Under the pieces are notes generated by a model. The model ran no database searches and was not told the DNA's origin. It saw nothing but the letters and a program-made list of their open reading frames with translations. Made by a program: the position numbers and the translations under genes. Positions 1 through 5,891 of a stretch of DNA of 7,925 nucleotides are shown here, in pieces. Source of the DNA: an uncultured Eubacteriales bacterium (GTDB lineage: Bacteria; Bacillota; Clostridia; Oscillospirales; QAMX01); assembly GCA_900551265.1 (NCBI GenBank), contig URVL01000104.1, positions 1 through 7,925 on the forward strand, in the 5' to 3' direction. The stretch's first letter is position 1, and the number at the start of each line of letters is the position of its first letter.

Positions 1-115
1 CCGTATACTCCGTATGTACAGCTGTCGCTTCGACCGGCGCAGTATTCTCTGTGCCGCACTCAGGACAGATCATTTCATTTTCCGGCAACTGTGCGCCGCA
101 TTTTTCACATTTCAT
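1..115 (-). CDS. Zinc-ribbon protein, N-terminal part only (runs off the window)
   Basis: The visible 38 residues start MKCEKCGAQLPENE and continue into a second CPECG knuckle. The two CxxCG pairs (C3/C6 and C17/C20) are 10 residues apart, the pattern of the short zinc-ribbon domains that open many Firmicutes membrane or regulatory proteins. Four cysteines of this kind bind one structural zinc ion. After the ribbon comes a low-complexity stretch rich in A, T, E and V, which looks like a linker to a domain outside the window, so the function of the whole protein cannot be read. The ATG at 113-115 is preceded by a strong Shine-Dalgarno (GGAGGA, about 6 nt away) and by a good promoter at 175-203. 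It lies downstream of the BceAB-like transporter on the same strand but is separated from it by a terminator, so it is probably its own transcription unit. Confidence 0.85.
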   Translation of the reverse strand, partial: MKCEKCGAQLPENEMICPECGTENTAPVEATAVHTEYT

Positions 116-174
116 ACACATCCTCCGTTCTTCCGTCTTTTCTATCTTATCATCTGTTATCAGTGTTCTAAAAA

Positions 175-203
175 ATTATACCACATTTGGAATCGCCCTG
201 CAA
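175..203 (-). promoter_or_regulatory. Sigma-A promoter of the zinc-ribbon gene
   Basis: On the minus strand TTGCAG (203-198) is followed by a 17-bp spacer and a perfect TATAAT (180-175). The base context TGG before the -10 makes it an extended -10 element. The start site should fall near 168, giving a leader of about 50 nt before the ATG at 115. Confidence 0.7.
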
Positions 204-313
204 GAAAGCATCACCAATAGAGATACCCGTTTAGATATATTGACGTTTTATAGCAGTGGAAAGTTTCAAAAGCAGGAAACCGGCATATAAGCTCCCAAGA
301 TGTCATTCCTTTC

Positions 314-356
314 AAAAATCATGCAAAGCGCTCACAAAAATTGTGAGCGCTTTGCA
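314..356 (-). terminator. Intrinsic terminator after the BceAB-like operon
   Basis: A perfect 16-bp inverted repeat (322-337 with 341-356) has a 3-nt loop. On the minus strand the stem is followed by TGA and then TTTTT (318-314). It begins 33 bp past the permease stop codon, so it terminates the transporter transcript. The plus-strand side lacks a T tract, so the hairpin does not look bidirectional. Confidence 0.85.
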
Positions 357-389
357 ATCCTATCAAAGAGGCATCTATATAAAGCGGTT

Positions 390-2423
390 TTACCGCACAA
401 TTTTATAGTATACACGCGCCGTCAGAATATATACAAGCATGTATACCAGTGCAAAGATCAGGAAGGTAGCTGCCGTCGTAACAATAAAAAGTGGCACGTT
501 ATAGAGTCCAAAGGCTTCAATAATCTTCACAATCATTGAAAATGCAAAGCAAATGTGAACGCCCGCTACCGTTAATGGAAGGAAAAAGACAGTGAGAACC
601 TGACTTCGAATGGAGCTTCTTACTTCCGACGGGCTCATACCGACTTTCTGCAGAATATGGAAGCGTTCACGGTCATCGTATCCTTCCGTCACCTGTTTAT
701 AGTACATAATAAGGATCGTGGCCATTAAGAACAATAATCCAAGGAAGATACCCACAAACAGGAATGCGCCATACATGGCATAATACTCGTCCGACTGTAA
801 CTGACGGCTATAAATGTTCAGTATCTCATAGCCATTTTCCTCTCCTTCGCGGAGATTAAGCGTTTGAAAACGTTCTGCCAGGACCGGATTACCATAAATA
901 ATATCACACACTAAATTATAATACGCCCGCTTTTCATCTTCATCCGCGTCAATCAAAATACCGGAAAACCCATTTTTCCCCATTCGATAGGAACCGGATT
1001 CCTGATATACGGCATTATAAAACGTCTCGATGGTTTGGCTGTCCGGCACAACGATCATGACAGTTGTAAAGCCCGATATTCTGCTGCTCTCTACCTGCGG
1101 TATGCCTTCCTCAAGATATGACTGAACATGGTATGTCTCACCAAACAGCATGACAGTGTCTCTTTCTTCGCTTCCGTTTAATTGGAAAAGAAGAACTTCA
1201 TCCTGGGCGAGCTGGATGTCATGTCCCACATAGCGCCCATATGCCTCCTGTGTCAGCAGAATCAGATAGCAATTTAACTGATCATAGTCGGCGAGGGCCA
1301 CCATACTACCGTCTTCATAGCGGGCCGTCATCGTCCAATATTCATACCAGGTGGTAGACGTTACGCCGTATCCTTCCTCCTCCGCAATATCCTGCAAAAA
1401 AGACGTATAGGAAGAAAGCGTATTTTCCTCCGGCATCTCAAAGCGCAGGCCAACGTCATAAGGGTACATCATATCGAGATAGTCAGACATACCTGCGTAA
1501 AGAGTGACCGTTGTCGAAACAGTGACCAACACCATAGTGGAAAGAATGCAAATGTTGGAAAGGCCCTGCGCATTTTGCTTCATGCGGTAAATCATGCTTG
1601 AAATGGAAATGAAGTGCTTTGTCTTATAGTAGTACGTTTTATTACTGCGCAAAATCTTTAAAAGCGCAATGCTCCCCGCCGTAAAAAGGCAATAGGTTCC
1701 TATGATTACCAGAATAACCGCTACAAAAAACCAGACAATCGCATCAATCGGAGATTTCACAAGAATTGCAATCGTATAACCGCCTGCTAACGTAATCAGA
1801 CCGAAAACAGCAAGCAGGGCTTTTGTCTTCGGCTCTTTCTGACCAGCCTGTGCACCGCGCAGAAGCTCAATTGGATTGGAAAGCCGTATATGCCAGAGAT
1901 TATAAGCCAGAATCAGCAGGAAAATCACGGCAAAGAGCACGCAGGACGAAATAATCCCCGGCAACGACACCGACATACCAAGCGGAACAGGAAAGTTTAC
2001 CAGCCTCAGCAGCAGCATGTAAACAAGTTTGGAAAGTACAATACCGGTCAAAATACCAACTGCAATTGTGCCGACGCCAGTAAAAAGTGTCTCAAACAGC
2101 ATGACACAGGCAATATGACGCTTTTCCATGCCCAAAATATTATACAGTCCGAGCTCACGGCGCCGGCGTTTCATCAGAAAACTGTTTGTATAAAACAGAA
2201 GAATGACCGAGAATACACCGATAATGAAACTTCCAAATGCCATATAGCTCTCTACATATGCTCCGCCCACGACCTCCGATAGTCCCTCATTATAGCGGAT
2301 AAAGAGTACAATATAAAACATGGCGACCGTAAATATACAGGTCAGTAAGTACGGAAAATAAAATCTACGGTTTGACTTGATATTATTGAGCGCCAGCTTT
2401 GGATAAAAGGAAATCTTACGCAT
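390..2423 (-). CDS. BceB-like ABC transporter permease (FtsX-like, peptide-antibiotic resistance/sensing)
   Basis: This is the 677-residue membrane subunit of a Bce-type transporter, a family that removes or shields lipid II-cycle intermediates from antimicrobial peptides such as bacitracin and also presents the signal to a partner kinase. About ten hydrophobic segments are visible, near residues 22-42, 59-80, 108-138, 155-176, 203-222, 227-252, 290-310, 549-575, 605-630 and 643-668. The family hallmark is a large external domain between helices 7 and 8, here about residues 311-548. That domain is strongly acidic and holds two cysteines (C385, C506). Short basic cytoplasmic motifs follow helix 2 (KRRRRELGLYNILGM) and helix 8 (RERFHILQKVGMS), typical of FtsX-like domains. 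The start is taken as ATG 2421-2423, because the protein then begins MRKISFYPKLALNNI, as in this family. AGGCGGTG lies 6 nt upstream, and the ATG overlaps the ATPase stop by 8 nt, implying translational coupling. An open extension to 2621 is only the ATPase gene in another frame. Confidence 0.93.
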   Translation of the reverse strand: MRKISFYPKLALNNIKSNRRFYFPYLLTCIFTVAMFYIVLFIRYNEGLSEVVGGAYVESYMAFGSFIIGVFSVILLFYTNSFLMKRRRRELGLYNILGMEKRHIACVMLFETLFTGVGTIAVGILTGIVLSKLVYMLLLRLVNFPVPLGMSVSLPGIISSCVLFAVIFLLILAYNLWHIRLSNPIELLRGAQAGQKEPKTKALLAVFGLITLAGGYTIAILVKSPIDAIVWFFVAVILVIIGTYCLFTAGSIALLKILRSNKTYYYKTKHFISISSMIYRMKQNAQGLSNICILSTMVLVTVSTTVTLYAGMSDYLDMMYPYDVGLRFEMPEENTLSSYTSFLQDIAEEEGYGVTSTTWYEYWTMTARYEDGSMVALADYDQLNCYLILLTQEAYGRYVGHDIQLAQDEVLLFQLNGSEERDTVMLFGETYHVQSYLEEGIPQVESSRISGFTTVMIVVPDSQTIETFYNAVYQESGSYRMGKNGFSGILIDADEDEKRAYYNLVCDIIYGNPVLAERFQTLNLREGEENGYEILNIYSRQLQSDEYYAMYGAFLFVGIFLGLLFLMATILIMYYKQVTEGYDDRERFHILQKVGMSPSEVRSSIRSQVLTVFFLPLTVAGVHICFAFSMIVKIIEAFGLYNVPLFIVTTAATFLIFALVYMLVYILTARVYYKIVR

Positions 2424-3183
2424 TACGGTCACCGCCTGTCGCCACGATCGTAAGCGTATCGGAAATCTTTTGATAAAGCTCTTCGTCCGACAGAGACCCA
2501 CGATAAATTTGATGAAAGACCTCTCCGTCTTTGATGAACAGAACACGATTTGAATGACTTGCAGCCTTAATGCTGTGTGTGACCATGAGGATTGTCTGCC
2601 CTTCGCGGTTAATCTCCTCAAAAAGCCTCAGCAATGCATCCGTTGCCCGGGAGTCCAGGGAGCCTGTCGGTTCGTCAGCCAGGATGAGCTGTGGAGCCGT
2701 GATCAATGCACGCGCTACAGCCGCACGCTGTTTTTCTCCTCCAGATACCTCATACGGATATTTTTTTAAAATTCCGGATATTCCAAGCCGTGCGGCAATG
2801 GGCTTTAACCGGGAAGACATTTCCGCATAATTGACGCCTGCAAGCACAAGCGGCAGCAAAATATTATCCTGGATAGAAAAGGTGTCAAGCAGGTTGAAAT
2901 CCTGAAAAACAAAGCCAAGGTTATCACGGCGAAAGGCCGAAATCTGTGACTCACGGATTGTCGTAATGTCAACGCCGCGCAGGAGCACTTCTCCACCGGT
3001 CGGCTTGTCGAGTGCCGCCAGGATGTTTAAAAGCGTCGTCTTACCACTGCCGCTTTCACCCATAATGGATACATATTCCCCCTCCTCAACGGTAAAATTC
3101 ACGTCCGAAAGAGCCTGTACTTTATTTCCGCCAAATCGGGTCGTATAAACCTTTTTCAGGTTTCGAACTTCCAAAACTGTCAT
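2416..3183 (-). CDS. BceA-like ABC transporter ATP-binding protein
   Basis: This 255-residue cytoplasmic ATPase drives the BceB-like permease encoded directly after it. All motifs are intact: Walker A GESGSGKTT (42-50), Q-loop Q94 in FVFQDFNLL, signature SGGEKQR (147-153), Walker B LILADE (166-171), D-loop SLDS (175-178) and switch histidine H203. The FQDFNLLDTFS segment and length match the MacB/LolD/BceA branch of ABC ATPases. The start is ATG 3181-3183, giving MTVLEVRNLKKVY, with GGAGGA 7 nt upstream. A further 21 open codons up to 3246 lack a ribosome site and contain promoter elements, so they are not coding. The gene has its own promoter region behind the Nudix gene and shares an 8-nt overlap with the permease. 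Its substrate cannot be told from sequence; a bacitracin-, lantibiotic- or cationic-peptide-type ligand is inferred from the family only. Confidence 0.95.
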   Translation of the reverse strand: MTVLEVRNLKKVYTTRFGGNKVQALSDVNFTVEEGEYVSIMGESGSGKTTLLNILAALDKPTGGEVLLRGVDITTIRESQISAFRRDNLGFVFQDFNLLDTFSIQDNILLPLVLAGVNYAEMSSRLKPIAARLGISGILKKYPYEVSGGEKQRAAVARALITAPQLILADEPTGSLDSRATDALLRLFEEINREGQTILMVTHSIKAASHSNRVLFIKDGEVFHQIYRGSLSDEELYQKISDTLTIVATGGDRNA

Positions 3184-3190
3184 AGCAACT

Positions 3191-3196
3191 TCCTCC
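3191..3196 (-). promoter_or_regulatory. Ribosome binding site that fixes the ATPase start
   Basis: GGAGGA on the minus strand stands 7 nt before ATG 3183. It decides for this start over the upstream in-frame ATG at 3246. Confidence 0.85.
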
Positions 3197-3216
3197 AATG
3201 TCTCATTACATGTAAC

Positions 3217-3245
3217 AGTATAGCGAAAAGCCGGAATGTTCGCCA
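3217..3245 (-). promoter_or_regulatory. Probable activator-dependent promoter of the BceAB-like genes
   Basis: On the minus strand TATACT (3222-3217) is a good -10. The hexamer 17 bp upstream, TGGCGA (3245-3240), is a poor -35, as expected for a promoter that needs a response regulator. The start site would be near 3210, leaving a leader of roughly 27 nt with the ribosome site. Upstream on the same strand lie the AATGTAAG direct repeats and a BceR-box-like element (3255-3289). Confidence 0.5.
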
Positions 3246-3269
3246 TAGATTTGACTTACATTCCGGCTT
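3228..3269. repeat. 12-bp perfect inverted repeat, operator or terminator/attenuator
   Basis: AAGCCGGAATGT (3228-3239) is matched exactly by ACATTCCGGCTT (3258-3269) with an 18-nt spacer. Read on the minus strand it lies 48 bp after the Nudix stop codon and is followed by a short TTTT, so it could end the regulator-kinase-Nudix transcript. It also overlaps the -35/spacer of the transporter promoter, so it could equally be a protein-binding site. The sequence alone does not decide. Confidence 0.6.
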
Positions 3270-3289
3270 GGAATCTTACATTTTTGAAA
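3255..3289 (-). promoter_or_regulatory. Candidate response-regulator binding sites upstream of the transporter
   Basis: On the minus strand AATGTAAG occurs twice, exactly 20 bp apart (3282-3275 and 3262-3255), about two helical turns. The upstream copy is part of TTTCA-N4-TGTAA (3289-3276). That differs by one base from TNACA-N4-TGTAA, the BceR-type consensus as I recall it. The position 10-45 bp upstream of the weak -35 suits an OmpR-family activator. Binding is inferred, not shown. Confidence 0.45.
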
Positions 3290-3316
3290 GTTTACGATTA
3301 GGAAATAGCCACAGCT

Positions 3317-3772
3317 TCAATAAAGTTCCACTTTCCAGCCGCCGTCTTCGCGATTAAAATAAAATTCACTGAGTTCCTCTGAATCAAAAACCTGCAAAAG
3401 CTCCTTAAAGTGGTCTGCACAGCGATATTCTCGAATCCGCGAACGATCCAGCCAGAATACCTCGCCCTCTTCAGATGAACGAATTTCTCCGGAAAACCGG
3501 TTTGTCTTATGTAAAAAGACAACATACCGCGCACCATTGTCTTTTTGAAACTGCTTCACGCCGCAAAGACGCGGCGCGTCTATTGTCAGTCCCGTTTCTT
3601 CAAAGACCTCACGGATCGCAGCATGAATCAACGACTCGCCGGGGTCAACATGGCCTCCCGGAAACACCACGCCGGGCCAGGCGGGGTCCAGACGGTCCTC
3701 AACCAATATGCGGCCCTGATCGTCATACACCATCACCAGGTTCGTAAACTCTGCACGTTCTTCTCTATCCAC
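3317..3772 (-). CDS. Nudix hydrolase, MutT/8-oxo-dGTP diphosphatase-like
   Basis: The product is a 151-residue cytosolic Nudix hydrolase, an enzyme class that cleaves nucleoside diphosphates linked to another group (NTPs, sugar nucleotides and related compounds). The Nudix box is complete at residues 40-62: GHVDPGE, seven residues, then REVFEETGL, matching Gx5Ex7REUxEExGU. The preceding DPAWPGVVFPGG segment resembles MutT-type proteins; the true substrate cannot be told. I prefer the GTG at 3770-3772: the product then begins (V/M)DREERAEFTNL, the usual start of this subfamily as I recall it, with an AAGGA 10-12 nt upstream, a long spacing. The ATG at 3812-3814 (165 residues) is the alternative; it overlaps the kinase end by 17 nt and its AGGAG is only 1 nt away. 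The gene follows the kinase by 25 nt on the same strand, so it is probably co-transcribed with the two-component genes. Confidence 0.88.
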   Translation of the reverse strand: MDREERAEFTNLVMVYDDQGRILVEDRLDPAWPGVVFPGGHVDPGESLIHAAIREVFEETGLTIDAPRLCGVKQFQKDNGARYVVFLHKTNRFSGEIRSSEEGEVFWLDRSRIREYRCADHFKELLQVFDSEELSEFYFNREDGGWKVELY

Positions 3773-3797
3773 GTCTGTATAATTCCTTTCTTCATAT

Positions 3798-4790
3798 TTA
3801 ATCGCTATATACATACTCCTGCAAATCAAGCAAAACGCGCGTACCGCATCCTTCCTCCGATTGAATCGAAATCTCATGTCCCAGTTTCTTCATAATTCTG
3901 CGGCAGAGGTAAAGGCCAATCCCCGTTGAACGCGTATATTCACGGCCGTTATAGCCCGTATATCCGCGTTCAAATACGCGCGGGATATCCTCTGCGCGAA
4001 TACCGATCCCCGTGTCTTCAATCACCAACGTTTTCGGCGCACTGGGCAGCATAAATACAGAAATGCTTCCTTCTTTTGTATATTTCAGAGCGTTTGACAA
4101 AACCTGCTCCAAAACAAATAACAGCCATTTTTCATCGGTAATAACCTGTACACCCGTTTCTTCATAAGAGAGGCGGATCTTTCCTGCAATAAATAGAGGG
4201 GCGTATTTCCGAACGGCCTGCTTGATGACGGCATCCAGCGAGACACGGCGTAAAACCAGATCGGATGACAGACTTTCCGAGCGTGCATAGTTTAACGCCA
4301 TGCCGACATATTCTTCAATCTTGAATAACTCCGCCGCCAGTTCACGGTTTTGTTCAGTTTTGCCTGCCTGAAGCAACAGATGCATCGCAGAGATTGGCGT
4401 CTTAATTTGGTGCGCCCACATTGTATAATAGTCATCGTTTTCACGACGTACATCGGACATTTGCAATTCCAAACGGCCATTTTCACGTACAATTTGCCGA
4501 ATCAGTGCCGTATAATCTTCCTCCAATACGCCCCGTGGGATCGGAAGCGCTTCTACATTCACTACGATGGTCTCCATAAGCTTTTGAAGTACCTGATGAC
4601 GCCGGCGAAACCGAAAATAGCTGATCAGGCAGACCATAGCGCCCAGATAGACACAGATACCCGAGGCATACAGTACAGGTTCTGCCGGATAGCCATACAT
4701 AAGTGTGACAATGGCAAAAACAGTAATAAAGAAGAGCGACAGCAGCACGGTTTTCGTATGTCCCTTGATATAGAGGAGAAAAAGCTTCAT
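3798..4790 (-). CDS. BceS-like intramembrane-sensing histidine kinase
   Basis: This 330-residue membrane kinase has two helices (about 14-32 and 39-59) joined by only about six residues, so it has no external sensor domain. Such kinases in known Bce modules detect the drug through the transporter. The H-box MWAHQIKTPISAM gives phospho-accepting H127. The ATPase domain shows N233 in the N-box (EQVLSNALKYT), the G1 box EDTGIGI (258-264), the F-box region PRVFERGYTG (270-279) and the G2 box STGIGLYLC (288-296). All catalytic residues look intact, and the H-box wording with WAHQIKTP is typical of the BceS group. The start ATG 4788-4790 overlaps the regulator stop in ATGA, with GAGG a few nt upstream, so the pair is translationally coupled. 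The expected partners are the regulator immediately upstream and the BceAB-like transporter downstream. Confidence 0.94.
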   Translation of the reverse strand: MKLFLLYIKGHTKTVLLSLFFITVFAIVTLMYGYPAEPVLYASGICVYLGAMVCLISYFRFRRRHQVLQKLMETIVVNVEALPIPRGVLEEDYTALIRQIVRENGRLELQMSDVRRENDDYYTMWAHQIKTPISAMHLLLQAGKTEQNRELAAELFKIEEYVGMALNYARSESLSSDLVLRRVSLDAVIKQAVRKYAPLFIAGKIRLSYEETGVQVITDEKWLLFVLEQVLSNALKYTKEGSISVFMLPSAPKTLVIEDTGIGIRAEDIPRVFERGYTGYNGREYTRSTGIGLYLCRRIMKKLGHEISIQSEEGCGTRVLLDLQEYVYSD

Positions 4791-5461
4791 GTCCTCACCA
4801 TATATCCTAAGCCCTTTCGTGTGACAATAAAGTCGGAAAGGCCTGCTTCCTCCAGTTTTTTTCTCAGGCGCGTCACATTGACAGTCAGCGTATTGTCATC
4901 AATAAAACTGTCGGTTTCCCATAGGCGTGCCATGATTGCCTCACGCGACACGGCTTTGCCCCTATTTTCCATCAACATATGTAAAATTTTAAATTCATTT
5001 TTGCTCAGATCTATACGTACGCCGCGATAAGTCAACGTAGCCGAGCCGATATTCAACACGGCGCCGCGGTTTTCAAGTAATTCCGATTGTCCCGCAAAAT
5101 CGTAAGTACGCCGCAGCATAGCCTGCACCTTCGCAGTCAGGACACCCAAATCAAACGGTTTCGTAATAAAGTCATCACCGCCCATATTCATGGCCATCAC
5201 AATATTCATGTTATCGGACGCTGAAGAAATAAAAATAATTGGAACTTTTGAGACTTTCCGTATCTCGGCGCACCAGTAATAGCCATTAAAGTGCGGCAGT
5301 GAAACATCCATCAGGACAAGCTGCGGTTCATATGCCGCAAATTCTGCAAGGAGATCGTCAAAGTTCTCCACACAGTGTGCCTCACATCCCCAACTTTCCA
5401 AATGGTCTTTGATCGTGCGCGCAATGATACGGTCGTCCTCTGCAATTAAAATTTTATACAA
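4787..5461 (-). CDS. BceR-like OmpR-family response regulator
   Basis: This is a 224-residue DNA-binding regulator. The receiver domain (about 1-118) holds the acidic pocket E8-D9-D10, phospho-acceptor D52 in LVLMDVSLP, the switch residue S79 and K101 in TKPFD. A winged-helix domain of the Trans_Reg_C type follows (about 128-224), with LSKNEFKILHMLMENRGKAV and VNVTRLRKKLEEAG typical of its helices. When phosphorylated by the adjacent kinase it should activate the transporter promoter. The start codon is TTG (5461-5459): the family N-terminus (YKILIAEDD) follows directly, AGGGTG lies about 7-9 nt upstream, and no ATG or GTG in frame precedes it. A rare start can lower the amount of regulator made. 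It is the first gene of the regulator-kinase-Nudix unit. Confidence 0.94.
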   Translation of the reverse strand: MYKILIAEDDRIIARTIKDHLESWGCEAHCVENFDDLLAEFAAYEPQLVLMDVSLPHFNGYYWCAEIRKVSKVPIIFISSASDNMNIVMAMNMGGDDFITKPFDLGVLTAKVQAMLRRTYDFAGQSELLENRGAVLNIGSATLTYRGVRIDLSKNEFKILHMLMENRGKAVSREAIMARLWETDSFIDDNTLTVNVTRLRKKLEEAGLSDFIVTRKGLGYMVRT

Positions 5462-5497
5462 AATTTCACACCCTAGATTTTATCAGAAGTTACCCCT

Positions 5498-5526
5498 ATT
5501 TTAGCATATTTATGCTGGTTTTAAAA
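5498..5526 (-). promoter_or_regulatory. Promoter of the regulator-kinase-Nudix unit
   Basis: On the minus strand TGCTAAAAT (5506-5498) is an extended -10 with five of six consensus bases. The -35 candidate 17 bp upstream, TTTTAA (5526-5521), is weak. The -10 and spacer contain a small palindrome, AGCATA-TT-TATGCT (5503-5516), which might serve as an operator. The transcript start would be near 5491, 30 nt before the TTG. Confidence 0.55.
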
Positions 5527-5542
5527 GCGCCTTGCGTCAGAA

Positions 5543-5558
5543 TTAAGATTAGTTTAAG
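5543..5558 (-). promoter_or_regulatory. Candidate OmpR-type box upstream of the regulator gene
   Basis: TTAAG-N6-TTAAG on the plus strand (CTTAA-N6-CTTAA on the minus strand) is a direct repeat with an 11-bp period, the usual spacing for tandem OmpR-family monomers. It lies 17 bp upstream of the weak -35 of the regulator promoter. Whether this regulator or another binds there is unknown. Confidence 0.35.
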
Positions 5559-5779
5559 GGTCTCGGAAATCTCGTGGGAGGCAGACCCATTTCAACCAAT
5601 TGCATATATCCATAACGTTAGAAATTTCCATTTTTAAACAATCCCCTCCGTCCATTTAACAGGAAGGAGATTTACTTAGCTGAAAGTCCAAGAACTGTCA
5701 GCAATTAATTTCTGCACTGGTGTAATGGTTATAATATTCTGATATAAATTTATTGAAACCCGTTGTTTTTTTAAGATTT
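5559..5779. other. Central part of the divergent intergenic region, no clear gene
   Basis: Of the 430 bp between the regulator and the plus-strand Nudix gene, this part has no convincing gene. It contains a weak hairpin (GGGTCT 5558-5563 with AGACCC 5583-5588). A second hairpin (5646-5653 with 5662-5669, one mismatch) covers a Shine-Dalgarno-like AGGAAGGAG. That site precedes a 20-codon open stretch (5680-5742) without a normal start. The rest is AT-rich sequence. It may hold a decayed gene start or the leader of an unrecognised small RNA or peptide. Confidence 0.4.
5680..5742 (+). pseudogene. Possible micro-ORF or decayed gene start
   Basis: Twenty sense codons (LKVQELSAINFC and onward, ending TGVMVIIF) run to TGA at 5740-5742. 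AGGAAGGAG stands 10 nt before the CTG at 5680. The wording resembles the N-terminus of small Clostridia proteins that begin MKVxEL, but there is no ATG, GTG or TTG at the right place and the frame stops at once. A relic with a lost start codon is one reading; chance is another. Confidence 0.2.
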
Positions 5780-5839
5780 TTTGTATATCATATAAATTAA
5801 TAGTATCATTTGTATATCTGATTTTGATTAAGATACGAT
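5780..5839 (+). promoter_or_regulatory. Tandem repeat and probable promoter(s) of the second Nudix gene
   Basis: TTTGTATATC occurs at 5780-5789 and again at 5809-5818, a 29-bp period. Each copy supplies a TTGTAT that could be a -35, followed by a -10-like hexamer: TATCAT (5804-5809) at 17 bp and TACGAT (5834-5839) at 18 bp. Either would give a short leader before ATG 5892. Two tandem promoters or a pair of operators are both possible. Confidence 0.4.
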
Positions 5840-5880
5840 TTTGCAAACACATGGTTTATTTGTCAAGATACATACCACAT

Positions 5881-5885
5881 GGAGG
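5881..5885 (+). promoter_or_regulatory. Ribosome binding site that fixes the second Nudix start
   Basis: GGAGG stands 6 nt before ATG 5892. It favours this start over the upstream in-frame TTG at 5841, which has no such site. Confidence 0.85.
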
Positions 5886-5891
5886 AAGTTC

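Noticed and set aside
1890..2282. Plus-strand open frame of 130 codons inside the permease gene
   Set aside because: The product is a polar, Q/N/H-rich string, as expected when hydrophobic membrane codons are read on the opposite strand.
2424..2621. 66-codon N-terminal extension of the permease
   Set aside because: It overlaps the conserved 3' part of the ATPase gene in another frame. The family N-terminus starts at ATG 2423 with its own ribosome site.
3184..3246. 21-codon N-terminal extension of the ATPase
   Set aside because: It covers the promoter and ribosome site, and BceA-type proteins start shortly before the LEVRNLKKVY segment.
3773..3877. Longer N-terminus of the first Nudix protein
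   Set aside because: Most of it is the kinase 3' end in another frame. The ATG at 3814 remains a possible alternative start, the one at 3877 does not.
4350..5030. Plus-strand open frame of 226 codons across the kinase and regulator
   Set aside because: It lies antisense to two intact overlapping genes with all catalytic motifs, has no ribosome site, and its product has no domain-like pattern. It is a shadow frame.
5558..5588. GGGTCT/AGACCC hairpin considered as a riboswitch or terminator
   Set aside because: Only six pairs with a 19-nt loop, no T tract on either strand, and no known riboswitch core recognised.
5841..5891. TTG-initiated 17-codon extension of the second Nudix protein
   Set aside because: No ribosome site before the TTG, while GGAGG stands correctly before ATG 5892.
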